Of a stretch of DNA of 5,709 nt, positions 1 through 5,709 are shown in pieces (positions within the stretch are counted from its first letter, which is position 1; each line of letters begins with the position of its first letter). The notes beneath the pieces were generated by a model. It saw only the letters and a list, made by a program, of their open reading frames with translations, was not told the origin of the DNA and made no database searches. This stretch comes from Flavobacteriaceae bacterium. GTDB taxonomy: Bacteria > Bacteroidota > Bacteroidia > Flavobacteriales > Flavobacteriaceae. The position numbers were made by a program, and so were the translations under genes. The DNA is taken from positions 1 to 5,709 of the forward strand of contig JABDMQ010000317.1 of assembly GCA_013001365.1 (NCBI GenBank), given 5' to 3'.

Positions 1-102
1 GGCCACGATGCCTATTTTTATTATTGGGGCCGAAATACTACTTTTATACGAACGGCTTCCAATAATACGTTTAGCAAGAAAGTACTCAAAATTCAAGATT
101 AG
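1..102 (+). CDS. C-terminal end of an unidentified protein (partial, 5' end outside the window)
   Basis: An open frame enters from the left edge in frame 1 and stops at TAG (100-102), giving 33 C-terminal residues. The piece starts with an aromatic cluster (Y-F-Y-Y-W at residues 5-9) and ends in a lysine-rich tail. I do not recognise the family, and 33 residues are too few to assign one. It is treated as a real gene because the next gene starts only 3 bases after its stop, which is typical of an operon with translational coupling, and because nothing else explains this stretch. The call as a coding end is reasonable; the function is unknown. Confidence 0.6.
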   Translation, partial: GHDAYFYYWGRNTTFIRTASNNTFSKKVLKIQD

Positions 103-105
103 AGA

Positions 106-1320
106 ATGGTTTTAAATTTTATCAAAAATACAGTTTTAATATTTGTTCTTGCTTCCTCTTCATGTGGTTCGGACATGCAATCTACTAATGAATCTACTTT
201 GATTCCACATGAAGTATCAATCATCATTGGAGCCAACCAAACCGAAAGATACTTGCCTTTGTTAAACGGAAAAAAGATTGGTATTGTTGCTAATCAAACC
301 TCAGTTATATTCAACAGTGACAACTATGTCCACTTGGTCGATTCGTTAAAATCCTCAGGAGTCAATATCATTAAAGTCTTTGCCCCGGAACACGGATTTC
401 GTGGCAAGGCAGATGCTGGTGAACAAGTGATTGATGGCGTCGACATGAAGACGGGATTACCAATACTTTCCCTTTATGGCAAGAACAAAAAACCGAGCAT
501 TGAGCAACTAAAGGGCATAGAGATGATGATATTCGACATACAAGATGTTGGGGCTCGTTTCTACACCTATATCTCATCACTGCATTATGTCATGGAGGCC
601 TGTGCCGATAATAACATTCCTGTTTTGATTCTCGATAGGCCAAATCCAAACGGGCACTATGTTGATGGCCCAATCTTGGAAATGGAACACGAAAGCTTTG
701 TCGGTATGCATCCAGTCCCAGTGGTTCATGGAATGACAATTGGCGAATATGCAAAAATGATAAATGGTGAAGGATGGTTGGAGAATGGAATAAAATGTGA
801 CATCATTGTAATACCAGTAAAAAACTATACACATACTACGGCTTATAGTCTTCCAATAAAATCATCTCCTAACCTACCCAATGACAAATCTATCAATCTC
901 TATCCGAGCCTTTGTTTTTTTGAAGGCACCAATGTTAGCGTTGGTAGAGGAACTGACATGCAGTTTCAAGTCATTGGTAGTCCATTATTAAGCTATTATT
1001 CATTTGCTTTTACACCTCAGCCGAATGAAGGTGCGAAATACCCCAAGCATCAGGGAAAGACTTGTTCTGGAAAGAATTTACAGAATACCGAACATTTGAA
1101 TGAATTGAATCTGGACTGGCTGATTGAGTTTTACAGCTCGCATGAGCAACTGGCGCCAAGCGAACCGTTTTTTAATGATTTCTTCACCAAACTAGCGGGG
1201 ACAAAAAATCTTCAAGAACAAATAGAAAATGGGTTGGCTGAGGCAGAAATCAAAGCTTCATGGCAAGAAGGCCTCAATGCCTTCAAGGAATTAAGAAAGA
1301 AATATTTGATTTACGATTGA
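106..1320 (+). CDS. namZ: NamZ-like exo-beta-N-acetylmuramidase (DUF1343, GH171), probable lipoprotein
   Basis: The 404-residue product has the full length and conserved blocks of the DUF1343 family. Its characterised member, Bacillus subtilis NamZ (YbbC), removes MurNAc from the non-reducing ends of peptidoglycan chains during wall turnover. Visible blocks are K-I-G-I-V-A-N-Q-T (57-65), A-P-E-H-G-F-R-G (93-100), F-D-I-Q-D-V-G-A-R-F-Y-T-Y (143-155), D-R-P-N-P-N-G (177-183), S-P-N-L-P-N (254-259) and F-E-G-T-N-V-S-V-G-R-G-T (272-283). Glu95 in the P-E-H-G block corresponds to the glutamate proposed as catalytic in the family. The N-terminus is a signal peptide with Cys20 after L-A-S-S-S, an imperfect lipobox of the kind seen in Bacteroidota lipoproteins, so periplasmic or outer-membrane anchoring is likely. 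The ATG lies 3 bases after the preceding stop, so the gene is probably cotranscribed with it. The family call is firm; activity and lipidation are inferred. Confidence 0.93.
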   Translation: MVLNFIKNTVLIFVLASSSCGSDMQSTNESTLIPHEVSIIIGANQTERYLPLLNGKKIGIVANQTSVIFNSDNYVHLVDSLKSSGVNIIKVFAPEHGFRGKADAGEQVIDGVDMKTGLPILSLYGKNKKPSIEQLKGIEMMIFDIQDVGARFYTYISSLHYVMEACADNNIPVLILDRPNPNGHYVDGPILEMEHESFVGMHPVPVVHGMTIGEYAKMINGEGWLENGIKCDIIVIPVKNYTHTTAYSLPIKSSPNLPNDKSINLYPSLCFFEGTNVSVGRGTDMQFQVIGSPLLSYYSFAFTPQPNEGAKYPKHQGKTCSGKNLQNTEHLNELNLDWLIEFYSSHEQLAPSEPFFNDFFTKLAGTKNLQEQIENGLAEAEIKASWQEGLNAFKELRKKYLIYD

Positions 1321-2159
1321 TCGTTTTTTGTCGGAATAACAGTTGGCTTCTGGTATTTCTGGAAAGGTTGCTTCAATAGATCGACTATATTACTGTTTTC
1401 AGCCTCATTCGGAAAGACATCAACGCCATACTCGATCTTATCGGTATCCAATGTCATGAAGGTTCCGAAAATTCGATCCCAGATAGCAAAGATATTACCG
1501 TAATTACTGTCTGTATATGGAAGCACATAATGATGATGCACTTTATGCATATCTGGTGAAACGATTACCCAACTCAATGCATTATCCACCTTTTTTGGCA
1601 ACTTGATGTTCGCATGGCTGAATTGCGTCGCAATAAGCGACAAGGCTTGATATAGCATCACGATCCCGATAGGTGTACCGATGATAAAAACGCCCAATAA
1701 GGTGAAACTGAAACGAATCATGCTTTCCAATGGGTGATGCCTGTTAGCCGTGGTCGTGTCGACCTTATGATCGGTATGATGCACCAAATGAATCATCCAA
1801 AGAGGTTTGACCTTATGTTCCACATAATGCGCAAGATAGGCTCCTATGAAATCGAGCAATAGTACACCAATAAGCACATAGGCCCACAAAGGCGTATCCG
1901 GCAACCAATTAATGATGCCGAAATCGTTGGCAACAACCCAATCAGCTGTACTCAATAAAAGGAAAGCCAAAGCGAAATTTATGGCAATGGTCGTAAGTGT
2001 AAAAAAGATGTTAGGCACCGCATGGCGCCATTTCTTGTAATTGAACTTGAACAATGGAACAGCACCTTCCAATAGCCAGAAGAAGGTCAATCCTCCAATA
2101 ACAATAAGCGCTCTATGAGGTGATGGTATATTGGTGAAATAATCAATTATTGATTCCAT
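1311..2159 (-). CDS. Sterol desaturase / fatty acid hydroxylase superfamily membrane protein
   Basis: The 282-residue product (numbered from the ATG at 2159) is a di-iron membrane oxygenase of the sterol desaturase/fatty acid hydroxylase family (PF04116). Hydrophobic segments lie near residues 16-36, 50-70, 92-111 and 151-178. The histidine ligand motifs are all present: H-x3-H (111, 115), H-x2-H-H (124, 127, 128), H-H (141-142) and S-P-D-M-H-x2-H-H-H (202-210). They are followed by the family tail S-N-Y-G and W-D-R-I-F-G-T. The substrate, probably a lipid or isoprenoid chain, cannot be read from sequence. A GTG at 2165 in the same frame would add two residues; the ATG is preferred. It lies 11 bases after the end of the secreted-protein gene and so probably belongs to the same minus-strand transcript. 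The last 10 bases overlap the end of the convergent NamZ gene. Confidence 0.92.
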   Translation of the reverse strand: MESIIDYFTNIPSPHRALIVIGGLTFFWLLEGAVPLFKFNYKKWRHAVPNIFFTLTTIAINFALAFLLLSTADWVVANDFGIINWLPDTPLWAYVLIGVLLLDFIGAYLAHYVEHKVKPLWMIHLVHHTDHKVDTTTANRHHPLESMIRFSFTLLGVFIIGTPIGIVMLYQALSLIATQFSHANIKLPKKVDNALSWVIVSPDMHKVHHHYVLPYTDSNYGNIFAIWDRIFGTFMTLDTDKIEYGVDVFPNEAENSNIVDLLKQPFQKYQKPTVIPTKNDQS

Positions 2160-2170
2160 TGTCACATAGT

Positions 2171-3067
2171 TTAATTAATATTGACGATCAAATTGGCTTT
2201 GCGTAATTGCGATGCATTAATCTCCTTCTTCCAAGATTCCGAAGCTTTCTTATCACTCAATATTGTAAAAGTAGCATAATTCAAGAAACTAAATAAACCT
2301 TTATTGGGAGGGTCGATATCGGATAACTTGTATTTTTTAAGTAATCTCCTTGCCTTTCTGGGATGACTTGATATCAAAGCAGATTTTATCTCCTGCAAAG
2401 CTAGTTTTTGAAGATGAGTATGTTTTTTATTTTCATCCTCTTGCGCGATATAATTTTTAGCTTCCTTCAAATACAAGCCGGATAGCCTCACGATTGCAGC
2501 CCTCATTCTGTCACTTTTAGCAAAAATGGCAAAATCAAGGTATTTTGAGGCAAGTGCTAGGGTTGTATTGAAGTTGGCTTCTTCACGATAATTACGAAGA
2601 AAAGGGTTTATGTAAGCGGTATTCAATGCATACAGGTCGATCATTGTTGACAAATTCTCTGTATACATTGAAGAATACTTGACATTCAAGATCCTCCCAT
2701 TCACATCCATGATCTTGATACTGTCATCCTGTAATTTTTGCATATAGGTCAGGTTTGCAATATCTTCCACGTCATCCAAGAAATCGCCATAGGCATCCTC
2801 TGGTAAGAGCAGAGGAACAAAAAATTCCCAGATCTTTTCATTTATGTCTTCATTCATTTTTAGGTCAACCAGAATCAATTTTCCCCTATTATTTTTTACC
2901 AGAACGTAGTAAGGATATTTTAAGGAGCCTTCCCACATAACGAATAGCATTTTATCTTGAACTAGTGCCATTCGTTTGGCAACCTCAAATGAGGTGAACC
3001 AATTCTGACATAATACTGGCACAGAAATCATGAACGCCAATAGAAGCAGCAGGATATTCTTTTTCAT
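2171..3067 (-). CDS. Secreted protein of unknown function, possible degenerate thioredoxin-like N-terminus
   Basis: I do not recognise a named family. The 298-residue product begins with a clear signal peptide (M-K-K, then a leucine-rich core, then V-L-C-Q at 18-21), so it is exported. Residues 22-130 follow a pattern reminiscent of thioredoxin-like proteins: W-F-x-S-F-E-V-A-K, then K-M-L-F-V-M-W-E, a beta-strand L-I-L-V-D-L, and I-K-I-M-D-V-N-G-R near 117-125. There is no C-x-x-C: the only cysteine is Cys20 in the signal region, so redox activity is not expected. Residues 165-250 look helical and repeat-like, rich in Ala, Leu and Lys. It starts 26 bases after the YkgJ gene and ends 11 bases before the hydroxylase gene, so all three are probably one operon. 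The coding call is secure; the fold suggestion is a weak inference. Confidence 0.85.
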   Translation of the reverse strand: MKKNILLLLLAFMISVPVLCQNWFTSFEVAKRMALVQDKMLFVMWEGSLKYPYYVLVKNNRGKLILVDLKMNEDINEKIWEFFVPLLLPEDAYGDFLDDVEDIANLTYMQKLQDDSIKIMDVNGRILNVKYSSMYTENLSTMIDLYALNTAYINPFLRNYREEANFNTTLALASKYLDFAIFAKSDRMRAAIVRLSGLYLKEAKNYIAQEDENKKHTHLQKLALQEIKSALISSHPRKARRLLKKYKLSDIDPPNKGLFSFLNYATFTILSDKKASESWKKEINASQLRKANLIVNIN

Positions 3068-3093
3068 AGCAGCCTTAAGATAATGAAATTCAT

Positions 3094-3585
3094 CTAGATT
3101 AGTCGTCTTTTCATTTCTTCAACAATATTATAAGCGGCCGGGCAAATTGCTACATTTTTAAGGGTTAATTCTGAGATCTGATGGAATTTCTTTCGATCAG
3201 TATGCGGAAACTCGCGACATGCCTTTGGACGCACCTCGTAGATCGAGCAGTAATTGTCCGAACCTAGAAACGTGCAAGGTACGCTTTGCAAAACATGGTC
3301 ATTCTCTTCATCCACTCGTAAATATCGTTCTATGAACTTTTGCTCTTTCATCTTCAGATACTTCGAAATTCTTGAAATGTCCTTATCTGTGAATAAAGGT
3401 CCCGTGGTCTTGCAGCAATTAGCGCAGTTCAAGCAATCCGTTCGTTGGAATTCCTCCTCATGTAGTTCTTGCATTAAATAATCCAAGTGCTTTGGTGGTT
3501 TTTTCTTGAGTTTTGAGAAAAAGGCCTTGTTTTCCTTATGCTTATCTTTGGCGAGCTTTGGAAGATCATCAATTTTGTCTTGCAT
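3094..3585 (-). CDS. YkgJ family cysteine cluster protein
   Basis: The 163-residue product matches the YkgJ/PF03692 cysteine-cluster family, thought to bind zinc or an iron-sulfur cluster. The function is not established. It has eight cysteines: C-x2-C-x2-C-C (51, 54, 57, 58), C104, C113 in N-Y-C-S-I-Y, C123 in R-P-x-A-C-R-E-F-P, and C148 in the I-C-P-A-A-Y tail block. These are the family's signature positions, and none appears lost. The first 45 residues are lysine-rich and helical, with no signal peptide, so it is cytoplasmic. The ATG at 3585 gives the N-terminus I expect from flavobacterial relatives. It leads the minus-strand run with the secreted protein and the hydroxylase. Its start codon lies only 11 bases from that of the divergent methyltransferase, so any promoter must lie partly inside the methyltransferase gene. 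Confidence 0.93.
   Translation of the reverse strand: MQDKIDDLPKLAKDKHKENKAFFSKLKKKPPKHLDYLMQELHEEEFQRTDCLNCANCCKTTGPLFTDKDISRISKYLKMKEQKFIERYLRVDEENDHVLQSVPCTFLGSDNYCSIYEVRPKACREFPHTDRKKFHQISELTLKNVAICPAAYNIVEEMKRRLI
3543..3550 (+). promoter_or_regulatory. Candidate Bacteroidota -7 box for the methyltransferase gene
   Basis: TATCTTTG matches the Bacteroidota consensus TAnnTTTG exactly and lies 46 bases before the methyltransferase ATG, inside the antisense YkgJ coding region. No TTG stands at the usual spacing of about 19-21 bases upstream: the nearest ones leave 13 or 27 bases. The match could be chance in an AT-rich genome. It is listed because the start-to-start gap is too short to hold a promoter. 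Confidence 0.25.
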
Positions 3586-3596
3586 GGTGTAAAAAT

Positions 3597-4298
3597 ATGA
3601 AAGATATATTCGGAAAGGCTTTACTGGATTTTCAAAGTGGTGATTATTCGGAAGATATTGTTACAGCAACCAGTATCTCTTCGGAAGACACATTGCCCCT
3701 TCCCTATCTTTTCAGAGGTTTCAATGACATGCCGGAAATCGAGCAGAAAGCGCTTGAATTATGCAGAGGTAGAGTATTAGATGTGGGATGCGGGGCTGGC
3801 AGTCATAGTTTGTATATTCAAGACATAGGATTGGAAGTCAAAGCAATAGATGTTTCCGAAGGTGCAATTATGGTCAGTAAGTTACGCGGAGTTCAGTCTG
3901 TTGCAAAACTTGATCTCCTAAATGAAACCGAAACTTTTGATACCATCCTACTTCTAATGAATGGAACAGGTATTTTTCAGTCACTGGACCTTGCACCAAC
4001 TTATTTGAAACATTTAAGATCCCTATTGAATCTAGGTGGGCAGATACTTATCGATTCCTCAGATATACTCTACATGTACAAAGATGAAGATGGTGGCATT
4101 TGGCAGGATACGAATACCAATTACTATGGGGAGCTAGATTACTATCTAAGATATAAAGGAGAAAAAAAGGTCATGAAATGGTTATACCTTGATTTCAACA
4201 AGTTGCAATCAATAGCTGAAGCTTCAGGTTTGGATTGTGAATTAATGCTCGAAGGTGAGCATCATGATTATTTAGCCAGGCTTACTGCTGCAGAGTGA
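3597..4298 (+). CDS. Class I SAM-dependent methyltransferase
   Basis: The 233-residue cytoplasmic protein has a Rossmann-type methyltransferase fold. The glycine-rich SAM-binding motif V-L-D-V-G-C-G-A-G-S-H is at 60-70, and the acidic residue binding the ribose hydroxyls is in A-I-D-V-S-E (83-88). Motif IV is replaced by L-L-L-M-N-G-T-G-I (118-126), followed by L-L-N-L-G-G-Q-I-L-I-D-S (143-154), the usual post-motif strand and turn. The substrate cannot be predicted; small molecule or protein are both possible. The frame stays open further upstream to a TTG at 3513, but that part lies antisense to the YkgJ coding region and has no family character. The ATG at 3597 is therefore chosen, with M-K-D-I-F-G as the natural start. 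The gene is divergent from YkgJ, and its last 17 bases overlap the convergent DUF2059 gene. Confidence 0.92.
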   Translation: MKDIFGKALLDFQSGDYSEDIVTATSISSEDTLPLPYLFRGFNDMPEIEQKALELCRGRVLDVGCGAGSHSLYIQDIGLEVKAIDVSEGAIMVSKLRGVQSVAKLDLLNETETFDTILLLMNGTGIFQSLDLAPTYLKHLRSLLNLGGQILIDSSDILYMYKDEDGGIWQDTNTNYYGELDYYLRYKGEKKVMKWLYLDFNKLQSIAEASGLDCELMLEGEHHDYLARLTAAE

Positions 4299-4818
4299 AA
4301 CCTTTTTCGGATAGTTTGGCTACAGCACTGCGATACATATCACTACTCCACATTTCTGATATCTTGCTCATGAGCTTGTTCATCTCTTCTTGAGAACCCA
4401 AGATCTTTTGACCTGTATCACTTTCGTAGAATTGCCCTAATTCCGATTTATCTGATGCAGATAAATTATGGGCGTCGTTAACCATAGTCTGCCCTGCTTG
4501 GCTTTTATATAAAGCATTCATGTTTTTAACATCGTCATGCGAAAAATAACCTCTATAGGCAGAGACCAACATCTGGCTCAATTCGTCCATAGAATCAGAT
4601 TTGCTTGCCTCTAGTTCATTCCAAACGGTATCAGGCACATTTTTCGCCGAATACTGTTGTTTTAACATAGTGAACATTTGATCCACAACATCAGCGTAAT
4701 AATCGTAGGTGCCATTTTGCTTGATGCAAACCTTGACATCTTCACTGTAAGCATCAACCTGTCCTATTGTGCTAAATGAAATCAGGAAAATAAAGATAAA
4801 TGAGAGAACTGTTTTCAT
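4282..4818 (-). CDS. Secreted DUF2059 domain protein
   Basis: The 178-residue product has a signal peptide (M-K-T-V-L then a Phe/Ile-rich core, ending near I-G-Q at 18-20) and a helical DUF2059-type domain. DUF2059 proteins are exported and of unknown function. The family hallmark is a helix ending in Tyr-x-Ser-x-x-Gly. Here it appears twice, as Y-K-S-Q-A-G-Q (104-110) and Y-E-S-D-T-G-Q (131-137), each preceded by a Ser-x-x-Asp helix start. One cysteine remains in the mature part (Cys31). The frame is open further upstream to a TTG at 4884, but that stretch has no protein character and contains a promoter-like box. The ATG at 4818, directly before the signal peptide, is therefore chosen. It lies 72 bases after the preceding gene, the largest gap in the window, and may have its own promoter. 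Its end overlaps the methyltransferase end. Confidence 0.85.
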   Translation of the reverse strand: MKTVLSFIFIFLISFSTIGQVDAYSEDVKVCIKQNGTYDYYADVVDQMFTMLKQQYSAKNVPDTVWNELEASKSDSMDELSQMLVSAYRGYFSHDDVKNMNALYKSQAGQTMVNDAHNLSASDKSELGQFYESDTGQKILGSQEEMNKLMSKISEMWSSDMYRSAVAKLSEKGFTLQQ

Positions 4819-4881
4819 GATGTATGTATTTCTGTAAATATACAATTTAATAGAAGGATTTTTATCACTATCGCTGTAATA

Positions 4882-4889
4882 CAAATGTA
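4882..4889 (-). promoter_or_regulatory. Candidate Bacteroidota -7 box for the DUF2059 gene
   Basis: Read on the minus strand this is TACATTTG, an exact match to the Bacteroidota consensus TAnnTTTG. It lies at the far end of the 72-base gap before the DUF2059 ATG at 4818, which would leave a leader of about 55-60 bases. A good TTG at -33 is not evident upstream, where the sequence runs into the end of the preceding gene. Position in the only sizeable gap supports it; the missing -33 box weakens it. Confidence 0.35.
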
Positions 4890-4890
4890 A

Positions 4891-5355
4891 CTAATCCTCT
4901 TTCTTATTTGTTTTTATAAGCTTTAAGCGTTTTACCCAAGGAATACCAGAATCATAAATAAGTATGGCATCTTCTATCACCCTATCTGATTTGTCCCTTG
5001 GTGATTTCGTTATATATCGTCCTTTGCTATTGTTCAAATTCAGTGTATGCGTCTTATCAATATCAATTGACTCAATAGCTTTAAGGGATATCACTTTGCC
5101 ATTTGATATCCAAGTACCTTTACCATATTGATTCTTGCCTTTGCCATTCTTGTTAAGTACATCATATTTGGCATCTTTATCATCAAAATAATGGAATAGG
5201 AACGTTCCGTTATGATTCAAAGTGAGATTATATTCAAAAGTTACACCTTCTGAGGTCTCAATTTTCTTTGTATACTTTCCAATATGCTCAGGAGCTTGTT
5301 GTGCAAGAACAGTATAACTGAAGGTTAATAATAGGAAGGATAAAATGAATTTCAT
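4891..5355 (-). CDS. Small secreted beta-rich protein of unknown function (lipocalin-like pattern)
   Basis: The 154-residue product has a clear signal peptide (M-K-F-I-L-S-F-L-L-L, ending T-V-L-A-Q-Q at 15-20), so it is exported, probably to the periplasm. The mature part alternates short beta strands: a G-K-Y start, Y-N-L-T-L-N-H-N-G-T-F (42-52), a G-K-G-T-W turn (78-82), G-K-V-I-S-L-K (86-92) and a final basic strand. This resembles small lipocalin-like proteins common in Bacteroidota, in which strands of the form L-x-L-x-x-[DN]-G-T-F precede G-x-W-x-x-x-G. There are no cysteines. I do not assign a ligand. The frame is open to a TTG at 5388, but the ATG at 5355 begins the signal peptide. 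It starts 33 bases after the amidohydrolase stop, so it is probably cotranscribed with it. The lipocalin call is a pattern-based inference. Confidence 0.8.
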   Translation of the reverse strand: MKFILSFLLLTFSYTVLAQQAPEHIGKYTKKIETSEGVTFEYNLTLNHNGTFLFHYFDDKDAKYDVLNKNGKGKNQYGKGTWISNGKVISLKAIESIDIDKTHTLNLNNSKGRYITKSPRDKSDRVIEDAILIYDSGIPWVKRLKLIKTNKKED

Positions 5356-5388
5356 GTGGTTGTTTTTTTCAAGGAAACAAGGTTGCAA

Positions 5389-5709
5389 TTATTGTGCCAT
5401 GCCATTTACAAAGGTCTTTACTACTTTTATATTCGGAATCTCACTCTCTGCAATGGTCATAATATCCTTGTCCAGAATTACGAAGTCAGCAAACTTACCA
5501 ACTTCAATACTTCCTTTTTCGTCTTCCTCGAAATTGGAATGGGCGGCCCATATCGTCATGCCTTTCAATGTTTCTTCCCTGGTCAAAGCGTTTTCCATTT
5601 GGAAGCCTCCTTCCGGATAATTCTCCAAATCCTTTCTTGCCACTGCGGCGTAAAATGTCAAGAACGGACTCACACGTTCTACAGGGAAATCCGTACCCAA
5701 GGCCACTGT
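5389..5709 (-). CDS. C-terminal part of a YtcJ-like amidohydrolase (partial, 5' end outside the window)
   Basis: The open frame enters from the right edge and stops at TAA (5389-5391), giving 106 C-terminal residues of an amidohydrolase-superfamily enzyme most like the YtcJ group (PF07969), usually metal-dependent hydrolases acting on amides. Visible blocks are A-L-G-T-D-F-P-V-E at the start, whose Asp fits the metal-binding or catalytic aspartate of the superfamily, then L-T-R-E-E-T-L-K-G-M-T, and the C-terminal beta-sandwich signature G-S-I-E-V-G-K-F-A-D-F-V-I-L-D. The end (V-V-K-T-F-V-N-G) is also typical. The H-x-H metal site and the rest of the barrel lie beyond the window, so substrate, export and completeness cannot be judged. 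The first residues are an internal part of the gene, not its start. It heads a probable minus-strand transcript with the small secreted protein. Confidence 0.9.
   Translation of the reverse strand, partial: TVALGTDFPVERVSPFLTFYAAVARKDLENYPEGGFQMENALTREETLKGMTIWAAHSNFEEDEKGSIEVGKFADFVILDKDIMTIAESEIPNIKVVKTFVNGMAQ

Noticed and set aside
577..834. Minus-strand open frame within the NamZ gene
   Set aside because: It is the antisense shadow of a strongly conserved gene and shows no domain or signal of its own.
1313..1327. Short inverted repeat ACGA-TTGA-TCGT followed by six T at the NamZ gene end, resembling a terminator
   Set aside because: The stem is only four base pairs and cannot be extended, so it is too weak to call an intrinsic terminator.
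2755..2940. Plus-strand open frame of 61 codons inside the secreted-protein gene
   Set aside because: It has odd composition rich in His, Arg and Pro, no supporting context, and lies opposite a better-supported gene.
3513..3596. N-terminal extension of the methyltransferase frame starting at a TTG
   Set aside because: It lies fully antisense to the conserved YkgJ coding region and lacks methyltransferase family character; the ATG at 3597 gives a normal N-terminus.
4825..4844. Inverted repeat TGTAT / ATACA in the leader of the DUF2059 gene
   Set aside because: Five AT-rich base pairs around a ten-base loop are expected by chance in such sequence; no operator claim is justified.
4819..4884. 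N-terminal extension of the DUF2059 frame upstream of its signal peptide
   Set aside because: It begins at a TTG, would bury the signal peptide, and overlaps a promoter-like box, so it is better read as a leader.
5345..5620. Plus-strand open frame across the amidohydrolase end
   Set aside because: It runs antisense to the conserved C-terminal signature of the amidohydrolase, which is the real coding strand.

Overview
The window looks like ordinary chromosomal DNA from a marine or environmental member of the Bacteroidota, most likely a flavobacterium. The base composition is AT-rich, Shine-Dalgarno sequences are mostly lacking, and several signal peptides end in the Bacteroidota-typical form with Gln next to the cleavage site. 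The proteins also have a flavobacterial look: a cysteine-cluster protein of the YkgJ family, a DUF1343/NamZ lipoprotein, and a sterol-desaturase-family membrane hydroxylase with the N-Y-G and W-D-R-x-F-G-T tail. The assignment rests on remembered family features, not on a search.

Layout from left to right. (1) Positions 1-1320, plus strand: the last 33 codons of an unidentified gene, then after 3 bases a probable exo-N-acetylmuramidase lipoprotein (NamZ/DUF1343, GH171). (2) Positions 1311-3585, minus strand: a tight three-gene run read from right to left, consisting of a YkgJ-type cysteine-cluster protein, a secreted protein of unknown function with a possible degenerate thioredoxin-like start, and a sterol desaturase/fatty acid hydroxylase family membrane enzyme. 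The last gene runs 10 bases into the end of the NamZ gene. (3) Positions 3597-4298, plus strand: a class I SAM-dependent methyltransferase, divergent from the YkgJ gene with only 11 bases between the two start codons. (4) Positions 4282-5709, minus strand: the C-terminal end of a YtcJ-like amidohydrolase, a small secreted beta-rich protein, and a secreted DUF2059 protein whose end overlaps the methyltransferase end by 17 bases.

The genes do not form an obvious single pathway. Five of the eight products are predicted to leave the cytoplasm or to sit in the membrane: the NamZ lipoprotein, the membrane hydroxylase and three secreted proteins. The area therefore leans towards envelope functions. 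I see no mobile element, CRISPR array, RNA gene or defence system, and no non-coding stretch longer than about 72 bases. I did not find a convincing undescribed system. The points most worth a second look are the Cys-poor secreted protein in the operon with the hydroxylase, the very compact divergent YkgJ/methyltransferase pair, and the tandem motif inside the DUF2059 protein.
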